NCBI RefSeq assembly: GCF_945957345.1
Contig: NZ_CAMFKW010000025.1
Coordinates: forward strand, 1-64,000
Direction of reading: 5' to 3'
DNA: 64,000 nt
Origin: an uncultured Allobosea sp.
Lineage (GTDB): Bacteria; Pseudomonadota; Alphaproteobacteria; Rhizobiales; Beijerinckiaceae
Shown here: positions 29,349-40,942 of the stretch, piece by piece
How the letters are laid out: every line of letters starts with the position of its first letter
Position numbering within the stretch: position 1 is the stretch's first letter
Made by a program: the position numbers and the translations under genes
The notes under the pieces: generated by a model
Seen by the model: the letters and a program-made list of their open reading frames with translations, nothing else
Database searches by the model: none
Told to the model about the DNA's origin: nothing

Positions 29349-29466
29349 CTAGAGCACGCGCCGATCAGATTGCTGCGCAATCGGATCGGATCACGCGTTC
29401 TCTCTTTCTGAGCGAGAGACGGATTCACCGATCAGGCCAGGATGGCCTGATCGGATCCGGCTCTAG
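29349..29466. repeat. Composite palindromic repeat between permease and binding-protein genes
   Basis: A 118-base element bounded by CTAGAGC (29349-29355) and GCTCTAG (29460-29466). Inside are a perfect 12-base stem CCGATCAGGCCA/TGGCCTGATCGG (29428-29454) with a 3-base loop, GATTG/CAATC, and TCTCTC/GAGAGA. Dispersed repeats of this style (flanked by CTAGAGC-like ends) occur in Rhizobiales genomes, by general knowledge. It separates the permease stop from the binding-protein start. Possible roles are RNA stabilisation or segmental termination. Confidence 0.65.
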
Positions 29467-30462
29467 CGGCGGCCTTTCTGCAAAAACGCGACGGTGATGA
29501 TGACGAAGCCCTGCACGGCAGCGTTGAGATAGACGCTGATCAGGCTCGTCAGGTTGAGGATGTTGCTGATCACCGAGAGCAGGATCGCGCCGATGACCGT
29601 GCCGGTGATGCTGCCATGGCCACCTTTCAGCGCCGCCCCGCCGACGATGACCGCGGCGATGGCTTCGAGCTCCCAGAGCAGGCCGGTCGTCGGCGAGGCC
29701 GAGCCCAGACGCGGCACGTAGAGCAGCGTGGCAACGCCCACACAGAGGCCGAGCAGCATATAGGTGAGAATCTTGACGCGCTCGACATCGACGGCGGCAT
29801 AGCGCGCCACGGTTTCGTTCGAGCCGATCGCCTGGACATGCCGGCCGAAGATCGTGCGGTTCAGGATCAGCGCGCCGAGCAGCGCGACCAGCAGGAAGAC
29901 CCAGACCGGGATCGGCACGCCGAGGACGCTGCCGTAATAGACCGGCGCGTAGAGATCGGCCAACGCGTTGTCGAGCGTCAGCGCCCCGCCATCGGCGAAA
30001 TAGGTGAGGTATGCCCGGTAGATGCCGAGCGTTCCTAAGGTGACGATGAAGGGCTCGATCCGCCCCTTCGCAATCAGGATGCCGTGCAGCAGGCCGAAGA
30101 CGCCGCCGAGCACGACTGCCAGCGCGGCCCCGCCGATCACCGCCATGATTGGCGAGCCGAAGACGCCGGCCGCCCAGTTGATGAAGAGGATGACGCAGCC
30201 CGCGATCAGCGCTGCCATCGAGCCGACCGAGAGGTCGATGCCGCCGAGGATGATGACGAAGCACATGCCGACGGCGATGATGCCGATGAAGGCCGTGCGA
30301 GTGAGCACGTTCAGCGCGTTGTCGAGCGTGGCGAAATCGCCGTTGAGCACCGCGCCCGCCGCGCAGAGCAGCACGAGGCCGATGATGGGTCCGAAGGCGG
30401 CGATGCGATCGCCAAGCGGCGTGGTTGCCTCGCGGGCGCGGCCTTTGGTACGCTGAACGGCT

Positions 30463-30476
<14 letters not shown>
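29463..30476 (-). CDS. Sugar ABC transporter permease (RbsC-like)
   Basis: A 337-aa permease with about nine to ten membrane segments of the BPD_transp_2 family. Typical features are [22 protein letters not shown] near the N-terminus and the conserved [30 protein letters not shown] cytoplasmic loop. The ATG at 30476 follows GGGGA at 6 bases and overlaps the ATPase 3' end by 14 bases; an in-frame ATG at 30494 would lengthen it by six residues. Works with the adjacent ATPase and binding protein. Confidence 0.93.
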
Positions 30477-31967
<1,491 letters not shown>

Positions 31968-31971
<4 letters not shown>

Positions 31972-33164
31972 GCCGGGCCTCCGCTGCGCAACGCCTCGCG
32001 CATGGCGAGCACGCCGGCGCCGATCAGTCCGGTCTCGGGGCCGAGTGGGGCGGAGGTGATTTCGAGATGGCGCGTCGAAAGGGCGAGCGAGCGCTGGTTC
32101 ACGCTCTGGCGGATCGCGGCGAGGAACATCGGGCCGATCGCCGAGACGCCGCCGCCGATGAAGATATGAGAGGGGTTGTAGAAGTTGACGAGCGCCGCCA
32201 GCACCTGCCCGATCAATCGGCCGGAGCGGCGCACGATCGCATCGGCCTCGGCATCGCCGGCCCGGCTGGCGGCGCCGATATCGGCTGCTTCGAGCTGGCC
32301 TTTCGCCGCGAGGCGCTCCACCAGGGCGGGGCTGAGCCCGGATTGCGCGGCCTCCATTCCCATCGCGACGATAGCAGGCGCGGCGGCCATGGCCTCGACG
32401 CAGCCGCGATTGCCGCAGCGGCAGAGCGGGCCTTCGGGATCGGCGCAGATATGGCCGATATCGCCGGCCGAGCCAGTGGAGCCGCGATAGAGCTCGCCAT
32501 GGCAGACGATGCCGCAGCCGATGCCGGTACCGACCTTGATGACGAGGAAGTTTTCGATCTGCTTGCGCTGGCGCCAGAGCACGCCGAGCGCCATCAGGTT
32601 CACGTCGTTGTCGACGAAGATCGGCGCGTCGGTGATCTCGCGCAGGTCCTCGCGGATGGCATAGCTGTCCCAGCCCGGCATCAGCGGCGGATTGACGAGC
32701 TGGCCGGCGGCGAAATTCACCGGGCCGGGCACGCCGATGCCGACGGCCAAGACGCGGTCCGGCGCGATACCGTTCTGGGCCAGCATCGCCGGCAGGAGGG
32801 TGCGCAGGCGGGCCATGATCGGGCCGGGGCCGGCCTGGACATCGGCCTCCTGCGCATGGCGGGCGATGATGCCGAGATCGGGGCGGAGCAGCGCGATATC
32901 GAGGCTGGTCGCGCCGATGTCGACGCCGACGAGCACGCCGATGCGACGATGGACGCAGAGGGTTTCGGGACGCCGGCCGCCTGTGGAATGCTGGACGCCG
33001 GCCTCGTCGAGCAGGCCTTCCTCGATCAACCCGGCGGCGATCGCATTGGTCTTGCTGCGCGAGAACTGCAAGGCATCGGCGAGCGCATGGCGGGCGGCGC
33101 CCCCGGACCAGAAAGTGGCCTCGAGCAGCGCGAGCTCATCCGGGCTCAGCCTGTGCCAGGGCAG
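31968..33164 (-). CDS. ROK family transcriptional regulator/sugar-sensing protein
   Basis: A protein of about 398 aa with an N-terminal winged helix (LSPDELALLEATFWSGGAARHALADALQFSRSKTNAIAAGLIEEGLLD) and a ROK kinase-like domain. The latter has GVLVGVDIGATSLDIALLRPD, VGIGVPGPVNFAAGQLVNPP, and the zinc motif with CRCGNRGCVEAMA. The stop overlaps the ATPase start (ATGA). No ATG, GTG or TTG precedes the winged helix in frame. A perfect AGGAGG (33176-33181) points to a CTG at 33164 or an ATC at 33170, while a TTG at 33071 would cut away the DNA-binding domain. I give the CTG start. Likely regulates its own operon and the divergent isomerase. Confidence 0.85.
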
Positions 33165-33175
33165 GGCGATCGCAG

Positions 33176-33181
33176 CCTCCT
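33176..33181 (-). promoter_or_regulatory. Consensus ribosome site deciding the ROK gene start
   Basis: AGGAGG read on the minus strand, 11 bases before an in-frame CTG (33164) and 5 before an in-frame ATC (33170). No canonical start codon lies within reach in the reading frame. It supports a rare initiation codon for the regulator. Confidence 0.5.
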
Positions 33182-33374
33182 GTCGTTTCCCGCTCGGCCT
33201 TTTGGCGGCCGTTGCAATGCAGGCTATGGGACGGTCTCGAAAGTGCTCAAGACCGAACTTCAGCCTAATTCAGGCAGAAGTTAAATTGAAAGCGAGACGG
33301 AGATCGGGCGCCCGCGATCTGGACGCCCGGCCGATCCTTGGGCGAAGCTGTGCGCAACGATGGAGGAATAGCCG

Positions 33375-34430
33375 ATGCCGGCGACGATGCAGGGCCCTGC
33401 GATCTTTCTTGCCCAGTTCGCCGGCGACAAGGCGCCGTTCGACAGCTGGTCCGGCATCACAGCCTGGGCCGCTGGCCTCGGTTATCGCGGCGTGCAGTTG
33501 CCCAGCGGCGACAGGCGCTTCTTCGATCTGGAAAAGGCGGCAGCTTCTCAGGATTACTGCGACGAGATCACCGGCGTCGCGCGTGAGCACGGCATCGCGA
33601 TCACCGAGCTTTCGACTCATCTGCAAGGCCAGCTCGTCGCGGTTCACTCAGCCTATGACGCGGCTTTCGACATCTTTGCCCCGGCGGAATTGCGCGGCAA
33701 GCCGAAGGAGAGGCAGGCCTGGGCGGTCGAGCAGATGAAGCTTGCCGCCAAGGCCTCGCGGCGGCTCGGGCTGTCCGGCTCGGTCAGCTTCACCGGCGCG
33801 CTGGCCTGGCCTTTCCTCTACCCCTGGCCGCAGCGGCCGGCCGGGCTCGTCGATGAGGCCTTCGGGGAGCTTGCGCGGCGCTGGCGGCCGATCCTCGATA
33901 TTTATGAGGAGGAGGGTGTCGATGTCGGATTCGAGATCCATCCGGGCGAGGATGTCTTCGATGGTGCGACCTTCGAACTCTTCCTCGACCGGCTCGGCGG
34001 GCACAGGCGCTGCCGGATCAATTACGATCCCTCGCATTTCCTGCTGCAGCAGCTCGACTATCTCGCCTTCATCGATATCTATCACGAGCGCATCAGCGCC
34101 TTCCATGTGAAGGATGCCGAGTTCCGGCCCGATGGCCGGCAGGGCGTCTATTCCGGCTTCTCGCCCTGGATCGGAAGAGCCGGGCGCTTCCGCTCGCTCG
34201 GCGACGGGCAGGTCGATTTCAAGGCGATCTTCTCGAAGCTCGCGCAATACGGCTTCGACGGCTGGGCCGTGCTGGAATGGGAATGCGCGCTGAAGCACCC
34301 CGAGGACGGCGCGCGCGAGGGCGCCCGCTTCATCGCCGATCACATCATCCGCGTGACGGAAACGGCCTTCGACGATTTCGCCGGCGGCGGCGATCCGGGG
34401 CTGGCGCGGCAGATGCTGGGGCTGAGTTAA
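33375..34430 (+). CDS. Sugar phosphate isomerase/epimerase (xylose isomerase-like TIM barrel)
   Basis: A 351-aa protein of the AP-endonuclease-2/xylose-isomerase-like TIM barrel superfamily. Candidate metal ligands are in GFEIHPGEDVFDG (Glu and His), INYDPSHFLLQQLD (Asp and His), ISAFHVKDAEF (His, Lys, Asp) and WAVLEWECALKH (Glu). It opens with GPAIFLAQFAGDKAPFDSWSGITAWAAGLGYRGVQLP, a variant common in clusters with Gfo/Idh dehydrogenases. GGAGGA lies 9 bases before the ATG. It is divergent from the ROK operon with a 210-base promoter region between, so common control is likely. Substrate unknown. Confidence 0.9.
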   Translation: MPATMQGPAIFLAQFAGDKAPFDSWSGITAWAAGLGYRGVQLPSGDRRFFDLEKAAASQDYCDEITGVAREHGIAITELSTHLQGQLVAVHSAYDAAFDIFAPAELRGKPKERQAWAVEQMKLAAKASRRLGLSGSVSFTGALAWPFLYPWPQRPAGLVDEAFGELARRWRPILDIYEEEGVDVGFEIHPGEDVFDGATFELFLDRLGGHRRCRINYDPSHFLLQQLDYLAFIDIYHERISAFHVKDAEFRPDGRQGVYSGFSPWIGRAGRFRSLGDGQVDFKAIFSKLAQYGFDGWAVLEWECALKHPEDGAREGARFIADHIIRVTETAFDDFAGGGDPGLARQMLGLS

Positions 34431-34711
34431 GACAGGCGCCGGTCGAGCGTTTCGGCGATCCGCGCGACGAGCGCGGCGTGGTCGGCCAGCATGTCCTGCA
34501 ACGGGCCGATCGGGCGGAAGGCGCGCGAATCCTGCGCTTCCTCGCCCTCGTTTTCCCATGCCTCAATCGCCTCGTCGGCGGCTGTTAGCCAGGCTTCCTG
34601 CAATGCGCCTTCAGTCGGGCTGCCGGCTTCCAGCGCAAGGCGCTCAGCAATGCGATGGCGCAACGCGTCGCGGGCGGCACGGAGCGCGTCGAGTTCGTCG
34701 GTATAGCGCAT
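34427..34711 (-). CDS. Small acidic protein, unknown
   Basis: A 94-aa hydrophilic, mostly helical, acidic protein (MRYTDELDALRAARDALRHRIAERLALEAGSPTEGALQEAW...). I recognise no family. It converges on the isomerase with a 4-base overlap, and lies 16 bases downstream of another small gene on the same strand, so the two probably form a unit. It has no signal peptide or membrane segment. Confidence 0.6.
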   Translation of the reverse strand: MRYTDELDALRAARDALRHRIAERLALEAGSPTEGALQEAWLTAADEAIEAWENEGEEAQDSRAFRPIGPLQDMLADHAALVARIAETLDRRLS

Positions 34712-34727
34712 GGATGCTGCGCGTCGC

Positions 34728-34994
34728 TCAGTGGACGGTGGCGAGGTCGTCGTCGTCCGGGTCGATCAGGCGATCGAGGCCGAGCTGCTCGACCCCGTCG
34801 GCGAACTCGGCGAAGGCATCGGCATCGGTGGCGAAGGCGTCCTGCCAGACGGTCGAGCCGCCTTCCTCGTCGACGAGCTCGAGGGTCCAGCCGTCGGTGC
34901 CTTCGATCTTGTAGATCTCCACCCGCACGGTGACTCCGTCATGGGTGAAGGTCTGTGACAGGGGCGAGCGGATGATGTCGGGGAATTCAGTCAT
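34728..34994 (-). CDS. Small acidic protein, unknown
   Basis: An 88-aa protein with a beta-rich N-terminal half (DGVTVRVEIYKIEGTDGWTLELVDEEGGSTVW) and an acidic C-terminal tail (DRLIDPDDDDLATVH). No family is recognised. It precedes the 34427-34711 gene by 16 bases on the same strand and follows the RND pump operon by 59 bases on the same strand. It could be co-transcribed with the pump by read-through. Confidence 0.6.
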   Translation of the reverse strand: MTEFPDIIRSPLSQTFTHDGVTVRVEIYKIEGTDGWTLELVDEEGGSTVWQDAFATDADAFAEFADGVEQLGLDRLIDPDDDDLATVH

Positions 34995-35053
34995 CGCCGC
35001 AGTCTAGCACCTTCGAAAGCGGGGCGCAGCCGTCGCCAGCGGCGCCCCGTCAT

Positions 35054-38000
35054 TCATTCAACGGCGGTTGCCGCGGCCGGCTCGGTGCGGCGCCAGCGCC
35101 GGACGAGGCGCACGACGCCGACATAGAGCAGCGGCACGAAGAAGACGCCGATCACGGTCGCGGCGATCATGCCGCCCATCACGCCGATGCCGATCGAGTT
35201 CTGGCTTCCCGATCCAGCGCCCGTGGCAACGGCCAAAGGCGTCACGCCCAGCACGAAGGCGAGCGAGGTCATCAGGATCGGCCGCAGGCGCTGGCGTGCC
35301 GCCTCCAAAGTCGCCTCGACGAGGCCCTTACCCTTGGCTTCCTGCTCGATCGCGAACTCGACGATCAGGATCGCGTTCTTGGCCGCGAGGCCGATCGTGG
35401 TGAGCAGGCCGACCTTGAAATAGACGTCGTTGGTCTGGCCGAAGAGCGTCGCCGCGAGCAGGGCGCCGAAGATGCCGATCGGCACCGAGAGCATGACCGC
35501 GAAGGGGATCGCCCAGCTCTCGTAGAGCGCCGCGAGGCAGAGGAAGACGACCAGCATCGAGATCGCGTAAAGCGCGACCGCCTGGCTGCCCGAGAGCTTC
35601 TCCTGGAAGGAGAGGCCGGTCCATTCATGGCCGAAGCCCGGCGGGAGCTGCGTCATCAGCTTATCGATTTCCTCCATCGCCGCGCCGGAGCTGACACCCG
35701 CGGCAGCCGCGCCCTGGATCTCGACGGCAGCCGCGCCGTTATAGCGCTCGAGCCGCGGCGAGCCGTAGGTCCAGCGCCCGCTGGAGAAGGCCGAGAACGG
35801 GACCATCTCGCCGCCTTGATTGCGGACATACCAGCGCCCGATATCGTTTGGCTGCATGCGGAAGGGCGCATCGGCCTGGACATAGACCGATTTCACCCGG
35901 CCACGGTCGATGAAGTCATTGACATAGGCCGAGCCCCAGGCCGTCGACAGCGTGTTGTTGATCGCGGCGAGCGGCAAGGTGAGGGCGCTTGCCTTCTCCT
36001 GATCGACCTCGACGGCGTATTGCGGGGTGTCCTCCTGGCCGTTCGGGCGCGTGCCCGTGAGCTGCTTGCTTTGCGCTGCGAGCCCGAGAAGCTGGTTACG
36101 CACCTCCATCAGGCGGGTGTGCCCGGCGCCTGCGATATCCTGCAGGTAGAAGTCGAAACCTGCCGTGTTGCCGAAGCCCTGGATCGCCGGGGGAGCCAGC
36201 GCGTAGACCGTGCCGTCCTTGATCGAGCGGAAGGCCCCCATGGCACGCGCCGCGATGGCCTGGGCCGTCGCCTGTTTGCCGACGCGGTCGGCGAAGGGCT
36301 TGAGGCGCACGAAGGCAAGGCCGACATTCTGCCCCTGGCCGCCGAAGCCGAAGCCGGCGACGGTGAGCACGCCCTCGACGAGGTCCTTCTCCTTCTCGAG
36401 ATAGTGCTTCTGCACCTGATCGAGCACGCGTAGCGTCCGGTCCTGCGTCGCGCCAACAGGCAACTGCACGCTGGTGAGCAGGATGCCCTGGTCCTCGTCG
36501 GGGAGGAAGGAGGAGGGCATGCGGGCGAAGAGCCATGCCATGCCGCCGCTGATCAGCAGGAAGACGAGCAGGAAGCGCAGAGGCCGGCCGATCATTCCGG
36601 CGACGCCGGAGCGGTAGCCGTTGGTAGTGCGCTCGAAATTGCGGTTGAACCAGCCGAAGAAGCCCTTGCGGTGAGCGTGGTCGCCGGCCGGCTTGAGCAA
36701 GGTCGCGCACAGGGCAGGGGTGAGCACCAGCGCGACCACGACGGAGAGCGCCATCGCGGTCACGATCGTCACAGAAAACTGCCGGTAGATCACGCCGACC
36801 GAGCCGCCGAAGAAGGCCATCGGCACGAACACGGCCGAAAGCACGGTGGCGATGCCGACCAGCGCGCCGGTGATCTCGTCCATCGACTTGATCGTCGCTT
36901 CCTTCGGCCCGAGCTTCTCTTCCTGCATCACGCGTTCGACATTCTCGACCACGACGATCGCGTCGTCGACGAGCAGGCCGATGGCCAGCACCATCGCGAA
37001 CATCGTCAGCGTGTTGATCGAATAGCCGGCGAGTGCCAGCACGCCGAAGGTGCCGAGCAGCACGACGGGCACCGCCAGCATCGGGATGAAGGTCGCGCGC
37101 AGGTTCTGCAGGAAGACGAACATCACGATGAAGACGAGGATGATCGCCTCGAACAGCGTGTGCACGACCTTGTCGATCGAGAGCGTGACGAAGGGCGTGG
37201 TGTCGTAGGGATAGGTGACCTCGACGCCTTCCGGCAGGGTCTGCTTCAGGCGCTCGATGGTCGCGGTCACCGCCTTGGCGGTGTCGATCGCGTTGGCACC
37301 GGTGGCGAGGCTGATGGCGAGGCCGGTCGTCGGCTGGCCATTATAGCGCGAGGAGGTGTCGTAGCTCTTGGCGCCGAGCTCGACGCGGGCGACGTCGTTC
37401 AGGCGCACGATCGAGCCCGACGAGCCGCTCTTGAGGATGATGTTCTCGAATTGCTGGACCGTCTGGAGCCGCGACAGCGCGGTCACAGTGGCGTTGAGCT
37501 GCTGGCCGCCGACCTGCGGCAGGCCGCCGAGCTGGCCGGCCGAAACTTGCGTGTTCTGGGCCTCGATCGCGGTGGCGATGTCGCTCGGCATCAGCGCGTA
37601 TTTGCGCAGCTTGTCGGGATCGAGCCAGATGCGCATCGCATAGCCGGCGCCGAAGAGCTGGGTCGAGCCGACACCCTCGACGCGCTTCAGCGTGTCGTTG
37701 AGGGTCGAGTCGACATAGTCGGCGAGGTCGGTGGTCGACATCCGCCCGTCCTTGGAGACGAAGGCTGCGACCATCAGGAAGCCGGTGGACGCCTTGGCGA
37801 CCGAGATGCCGGTGCTCTGCACTACCGATGGCAATTGCCGGGTGACGAGCTGCAGCTTGTTCTGCACCTGCATCTGCGCGACGTCGGGATTGGCCTGGCT
37901 GTTGAAGGTCAGGGTGATCTGCGCGTTGCCGGTCGAGGTCGAGGTCGCCGTCATGTATTGCAGGTTGTCGACGCCGGTCATGCCCTGCTCGATGACCTTG

Positions 38001-38188
38001 GTCACCGAGTTCTCGACGGCCTGCGCGTCGGCGCCGGGATAGTTGGCGCTGATCTGGACGGTCGTCGGGGCGATCTGGGGATATTGCGATATCGGCAGCG
38101 TGCGCAGCGCGAGCAGGCCCGCCAGCATGATGACGATGGCGACGACCCACGCGAAGATCGGCCGTTCGATGAAGAAGCGTGACAGCAT
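35054..38188 (-). CDS. RND multidrug efflux pump, inner-membrane transporter (AcrB/MexB-like)
   Basis: A 1044-aa hydrophobe/amphiphile-efflux transporter with the two-fold repeat, twelve membrane segments and two large periplasmic loops. The first motif is [18 protein letters not shown]. The proton-relay pair is in [22 protein letters not shown] (adjacent Asp, matching AcrB Asp407/408), and [18 protein letters not shown] is near the C-terminus. The start follows the adaptor gene by 4 bases. It exports drugs or toxic compounds by proton antiport with the adaptor and an outer-membrane channel, which is not encoded here. Confidence 0.96.
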   Translation of the reverse strand: MLSRFFIERPIFAWVVAIVIMLAGLLALRTLPISQYPQIAPTTVQISANYPGADAQAVENSVTKVIEQGMTGVDNLQYMTATSTSTGNAQITLTFNSQANPDVAQMQVQNKLQLVTRQLPSVVQSTGISVAKASTGFLMVAAFVSKDGRMSTTDLADYVDSTLNDTLKRVEGVGSTQLFGAGYAMRIWLDPDKLRKYALMPSDIATAIEAQNTQVSAGQLGGLPQVGGQQLNATVTALSRLQTVQQFENIILKSGSSGSIVRLNDVARVELGAKSYDTSSRYNGQPTTGLAISLATGANAIDTAKAVTATIERLKQTLPEGVEVTYPYDTTPFVTLSIDKVVHTLFEAIILVFIVMFVFLQNLRATFIPMLAVPVVLLGTFGVLALAGYSINTLTMFAMVLAIGLLVDDAIVVVENVERVMQEEKLGPKEATIKSMDEITGALVGIATVLSAVFVPMAFFGGSVGVIYRQFSVTIVTAMALSVVVALVLTPALCATLLKPAGDHAHRKGFFGWFNRNFERTTNGYRSGVAGMIGRPLRFLLVFLLISGGMAWLFARMPSSFLPDEDQGILLTSVQLPVGATQDRTLRVLDQVQKHYLEKEKDLVEGVLTVAGFGFGGQGQNVGLAFVRLKPFADRVGKQATAQAIAARAMGAFRSIKDGTVYALAPPAIQGFGNTAGFDFYLQDIAGAGHTRLMEVRNQLLGLAAQSKQLTGTRPNGQEDTPQYAVEVDQEKASALTLPLAAINNTLSTAWGSAYVNDFIDRGRVKSVYVQADAPFRMQPNDIGRWYVRNQGGEMVPFSAFSSGRWTYGSPRLERYNGAAAVEIQGAAAAGVSSGAAMEEIDKLMTQLPPGFGHEWTGLSFQEKLSGSQAVALYAISMLVVFLCLAALYESWAIPFAVMLSVPIGIFGALLAATLFGQTNDVYFKVGLLTTIGLAAKNAILIVEFAIEQEAKGKGLVEATLEAARQRLRPILMTSLAFVLGVTPLAVATGAGSGSQNSIGIGVMGGMIAATVIGVFFVPLLYVGVVRLVRRWRRTEPAAATAVE

Positions 38189-38192
38189 GGCG

Positions 38193-39416
38193 TCAGTTCT
38201 TCGCCGTGTTGCCGTCGGCCGGCAGCTCGGCCCGGCGATGGGCGGATTTGAGCTCGCCAGTGGCCTCGTCGACGCTGACCTCGTTCACCGTCACGGTCTG
38301 GCCCGGGCGCACGAGCTGCCCGCCTTCGACGATGACGCGTTCGCCATCCTTGACGCCGCTATCGACCAGCCAGTTGTTGCCGATATTGCGGCGTGTGGTC
38401 AGCACGCGTTCCTCGACCTTGCCGTCGGCCGAGACGAACTTCGCGGTCGCCTCACCCTTGGTGTTGCGTCCGACCGCACGCTGCGGCAACAGGAAATTGT
38501 TCTCGGCGATGCCTTCCTGGATCACGGCGCGGACGAACATCCCCGGCAGCAGGATCCGCTCCGGATTGGGGAATTCGGCCCGGACCGTGAAGGTGCCGGT
38601 GGTCTCGTCGATATTGGCCTCGGCGAATTCGAGCTTGCCGGACTGGGGGTAGGCGTCGCCGGTGTCGAGCTTCAGCTTCACCGCGACATTGGGCCCGGTG
38701 AACTTCAAGCGGCCGGAGGCGACATCATTGCGGAACTTCAGCAGGTTGGTGCTGGACTGGGTGACGTCGACATTGATCGGGTCGAGCTTGCGGATCGTGG
38801 TCAGGATCGCCGCCTGGTTCGCCGTGACGAGCGCGCCCTGGGTCAGGGCCGACTTGTCGATGCGCCCGTCGATCGGCGCGGTGACCTTGGTATAGGCGAG
38901 GTTGATCTTTGCAGTCTCGACGCTGGCCTTGGCGGCTGCGACGTCCGCCTGGGCCTGGTTGAGCGTGGCAGCGGCGTCATCGGCATCCTGTTTGCTGCCG
39001 GCATTGCGCAAAAGGAGTTCGCGATAACGGTCGGCCCGGACCTGGGCGTTGACGGCGGCGGCCTCGGCCTTGCGCTGGGCGGCGACGGCGCTGTCGAGAG
39101 CAGCCTGATAGGGCGCCGGATCGATCTCGTAGAGCACCTCGCCGGCCTTGACCTCGCTGCCCTCGCGGAACAGCCGGGACTTGATGATGCCACTGACCTG
39201 CGGGCGAATCTCGGCGATCAGGTTCGCGGAGACCCGGCCGGGCAGCTCTGCCGTGATCGCGACGGGTTGCGGGTGCAGCGAGACGACGCTGACCTGGAGC
39301 TGCGGCTGCGGCGGAGGCGCCGCCTTCTCGGAATTGCAGCCGGCCAGTGCCGCCGCGAGCAGGAGGGCGCCGGGCAAGGCGTAGCGGGATGGCGAAGGGG
39401 CGCGCTCGGCCAGCAT
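38193..39416 (-). CDS. RND efflux periplasmic adaptor, lipoprotein (AcrA/MexA-like)
   Basis: A 407-aa membrane fusion protein. The lipobox LAGC at residues about 24-27 indicates a lipoprotein anchored in the inner membrane. Domains in order are a lipoyl half ([46 protein letters not shown]), an alpha-hairpin ([27 protein letters not shown]...), the second lipoyl half ([15 protein letters not shown]) and beta-barrel/membrane-proximal domains. It is 4 bases from the transporter gene and divergent from the TetR gene with 92 bases between. Confidence 0.95.
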   Translation of the reverse strand: MLAERAPSPSRYALPGALLLAAALAGCNSEKAAPPPQPQLQVSVVSLHPQPVAITAELPGRVSANLIAEIRPQVSGIIKSRLFREGSEVKAGEVLYEIDPAPYQAALDSAVAAQRKAEAAAVNAQVRADRYRELLLRNAGSKQDADDAAATLNQAQADVAAAKASVETAKINLAYTKVTAPIDGRIDKSALTQGALVTANQAAILTTIRKLDPINVDVTQSSTNLLKFRNDVASGRLKFTGPNVAVKLKLDTGDAYPQSGKLEFAEANIDETTGTFTVRAEFPNPERILLPGMFVRAVIQEGIAENNFLLPQRAVGRNTKGEATAKFVSADGKVEERVLTTRRNIGNNWLVDSGVKDGERVIVEGGQLVRPGQTVTVNEVSVDEATGELKSAHRRAELPADGNTAKN

Positions 39417-39432
39417 GCAATCTCTCTTTTTG

Positions 39433-39448
39433 GAAACTAACGAGTTTC
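39433..39448. promoter_or_regulatory. Probable TetR operator between the efflux operon and its regulator
   Basis: Perfect inverted repeat GAAACT-AACG-AGTTTC in the 92-base divergent spacer, 17 bases before the adaptor start and 60 bases before the TetR ATG. AT-rich, dyad-symmetric sites in this position are typical of AcrR-type repressors. The repressor encoded alongside would control both directions. Confidence 0.6.
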
Positions 39449-39508
39449 TTATCTCTTGATTTCTGTGCCTGTCAAACCGAAGAATGCGGCGCGAGCACGG
39501 ACGCGATC

Positions 39509-40171
39509 ATGACAAGCAGTAAAATCAGTGAGATGACGGGGCAGCAGGGCCGCGGGCGTGGACGACCCAAGACACGCTCCGACGAAGCCGAGCGGCAGCG
39601 GATCGTGCAATCCGCCCGCGATCTGTTCCTCGATGTCGGCTATGGCGGGACGACCATGGATGCGGTCGCGGCGCGCTGCGGCGTTTCGAAGCGCACGCTC
39701 TATCAGCTGTTCCCAGCCAAGACCGACCTGTTCCGCGTCATGGTGGCCGATCACCGGCGCTCGATGCTGGCGCTGCCGCGCGACCCCGATGAGGACCTGC
39801 CGTTGGCCGAGGCGCTCGCTGCGATCTTCCGGCTCGAGATCGACGAGATCGACAATCGCGACCGACTGGCCTTCATCAGGCTGGTGCTCGCCGATTCCGA
39901 TCGCTTCAGCGAGATCGGTGAGATGATCGAGCAGGAGGGGGCAGGACCCGCGCGACGCCTGCTTGAGGACTGGCTCTCCGTTCAGCAGGAACGAGGCAGG
40001 CTTCGCGCCTTTCCTGCGGATGCACTCGCCCGCATGCTGATGGACATGGTCTTCTCGGTGCTGATCAAGCGCTTTCCCGGCGACCGGCTACTTACGGTGG
40101 AGGACCGGGCCAGCCATGCCAGGCTTTGCCTTGAGGTGTTCGTGCAGGGCGCGGCGACGACGGCTGATTGA
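39509..40171 (+). CDS. TetR family transcriptional regulator
   Basis: A 220-aa repressor. The N-terminal helix-turn-helix spans RIVQSARDLFLDVGYGGTTMDAVAARCGVSKRTLYQLFPAKTDLFRVMV, followed by an all-helical ligand domain (TetR_C group). The first 20 residues are polar and basic (MTSSKISEMTGQQGRGRGRPKTRSDEAE), matching known long N-termini. It is divergent from the efflux adaptor, with a dyad between, so it most likely represses the pump. Frame codons further upstream lack a good start. Confidence 0.92.
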   Translation: MTSSKISEMTGQQGRGRGRPKTRSDEAERQRIVQSARDLFLDVGYGGTTMDAVAARCGVSKRTLYQLFPAKTDLFRVMVADHRRSMLALPRDPDEDLPLAEALAAIFRLEIDEIDNRDRLAFIRLVLADSDRFSEIGEMIEQEGAGPARRLLEDWLSVQQERGRLRAFPADALARMLMDMVFSVLIKRFPGDRLLTVEDRASHARLCLEVFVQGAATTAD

Positions 40172-40281
40172 TCTGGGTAGGCGTCTCGCTGTTCCTGCAC
40201 GATGCCGGAATGCGCCTGCGAATGACGGGCCTTGGAACTGCCGGCTGCCGGTGTCCGTTCATCTCGCAGGAGGACGCGCCG

Positions 40282-40557
40282 ATGACCAAGGTTCACAATC
40301 GGGCTACGGACGCCCCAGCGACCTACAACACCGCTCGACGGCCGGGACAGCCTGGGGAGGAGGGCGAGAATCGGGCTGGTCCGAACCCGCGTTCGATGCA
40401 CCCGACCGGCCCCCATGCGCCTTATGAGCCGGATGACCCGGAAGGGCTGGCTGCCGAGAAACATCACTCGGAGCCCGTCGAACTTGAAGACAAGACGGCG
40501 GACACACGCAAACCAAGCGGGACGATCAAGGTGGTCGATCTCGGGAAGAAGGGGTAG
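40282..40557 (+). CDS. Small hydrophilic protein, unknown
   Basis: A 91-aa, polar, Pro- and Gly-rich protein with no hydrophobic core (TDAPATYNTARRPGQPGEEGENR..., PYEPDDPEGLAAEKHHSE, ...TIKVVDLGKKG), so probably disordered. A perfect AGGAGG lies 9 bases before the ATG, better than most starts in the window, and argues for expression. I recognise no family. It stands alone between the TetR gene and the cobalamin riboswitch. Confidence 0.6.
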   Translation: MTKVHNRATDAPATYNTARRPGQPGEEGENRAGPNPRSMHPTGPHAPYEPDDPEGLAAEKHHSEPVELEDKTADTRKPSGTIKVVDLGKKG

Positions 40558-40635
40558 CGCGCCGGACCGGGGCAATGATGGAGGGGCAGCTCCAGTCCGT
40601 TGACGTTGCCTCATTCGCGCCGTAATCGTCGTCGG

Positions 40636-40808
40636 GACGGTTCCCTCACGGGATCAAAAGGGAACGCGGTGCGGGTGGCCTTGCCACCCCATGCCGCGGC
40701 TGCCCCCGCAACTGTAAGCGGCGAGCCTTTCGCCACACGCCACTGGGGCCTCGGACCTGGGAAGGCGGTGAAAGGCACAGACCCGCGAGCCAGGAGACCT
40801 GCCGTCAG
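40636..40808 (+). promoter_or_regulatory. Cobalamin (adenosylcobalamin) riboswitch
   Basis: The RNA element shows the expected order of conserved blocks: AAAAGGGAACGCGGTGCGG, then CCCCCGCAACTGTAAGCGG, the GCCACTGGG block, GGGAAGGCGG, and the 3' AGCCAGGAGACCTGCC box (40787-40802). It lies ahead of btuB and should shut down the B12 uptake operon when the coenzyme is plentiful. The ribosome-site region of btuB lies about 130 bases downstream; the boundaries are estimated from the motifs. Confidence 0.92.
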
Positions 40809-40942
40809 CCGTGGTCACACGCGGACACGTTCGGCCGGGGTGCGCCGATCGCTGATTCGACTGTTCGCCGTCTTTCGCGCGGCTGATGGGAGATCGCGTT
40901 CGCGGTGACGTGCCACTGACGTCAACGCCCGAGGTCTCCATC

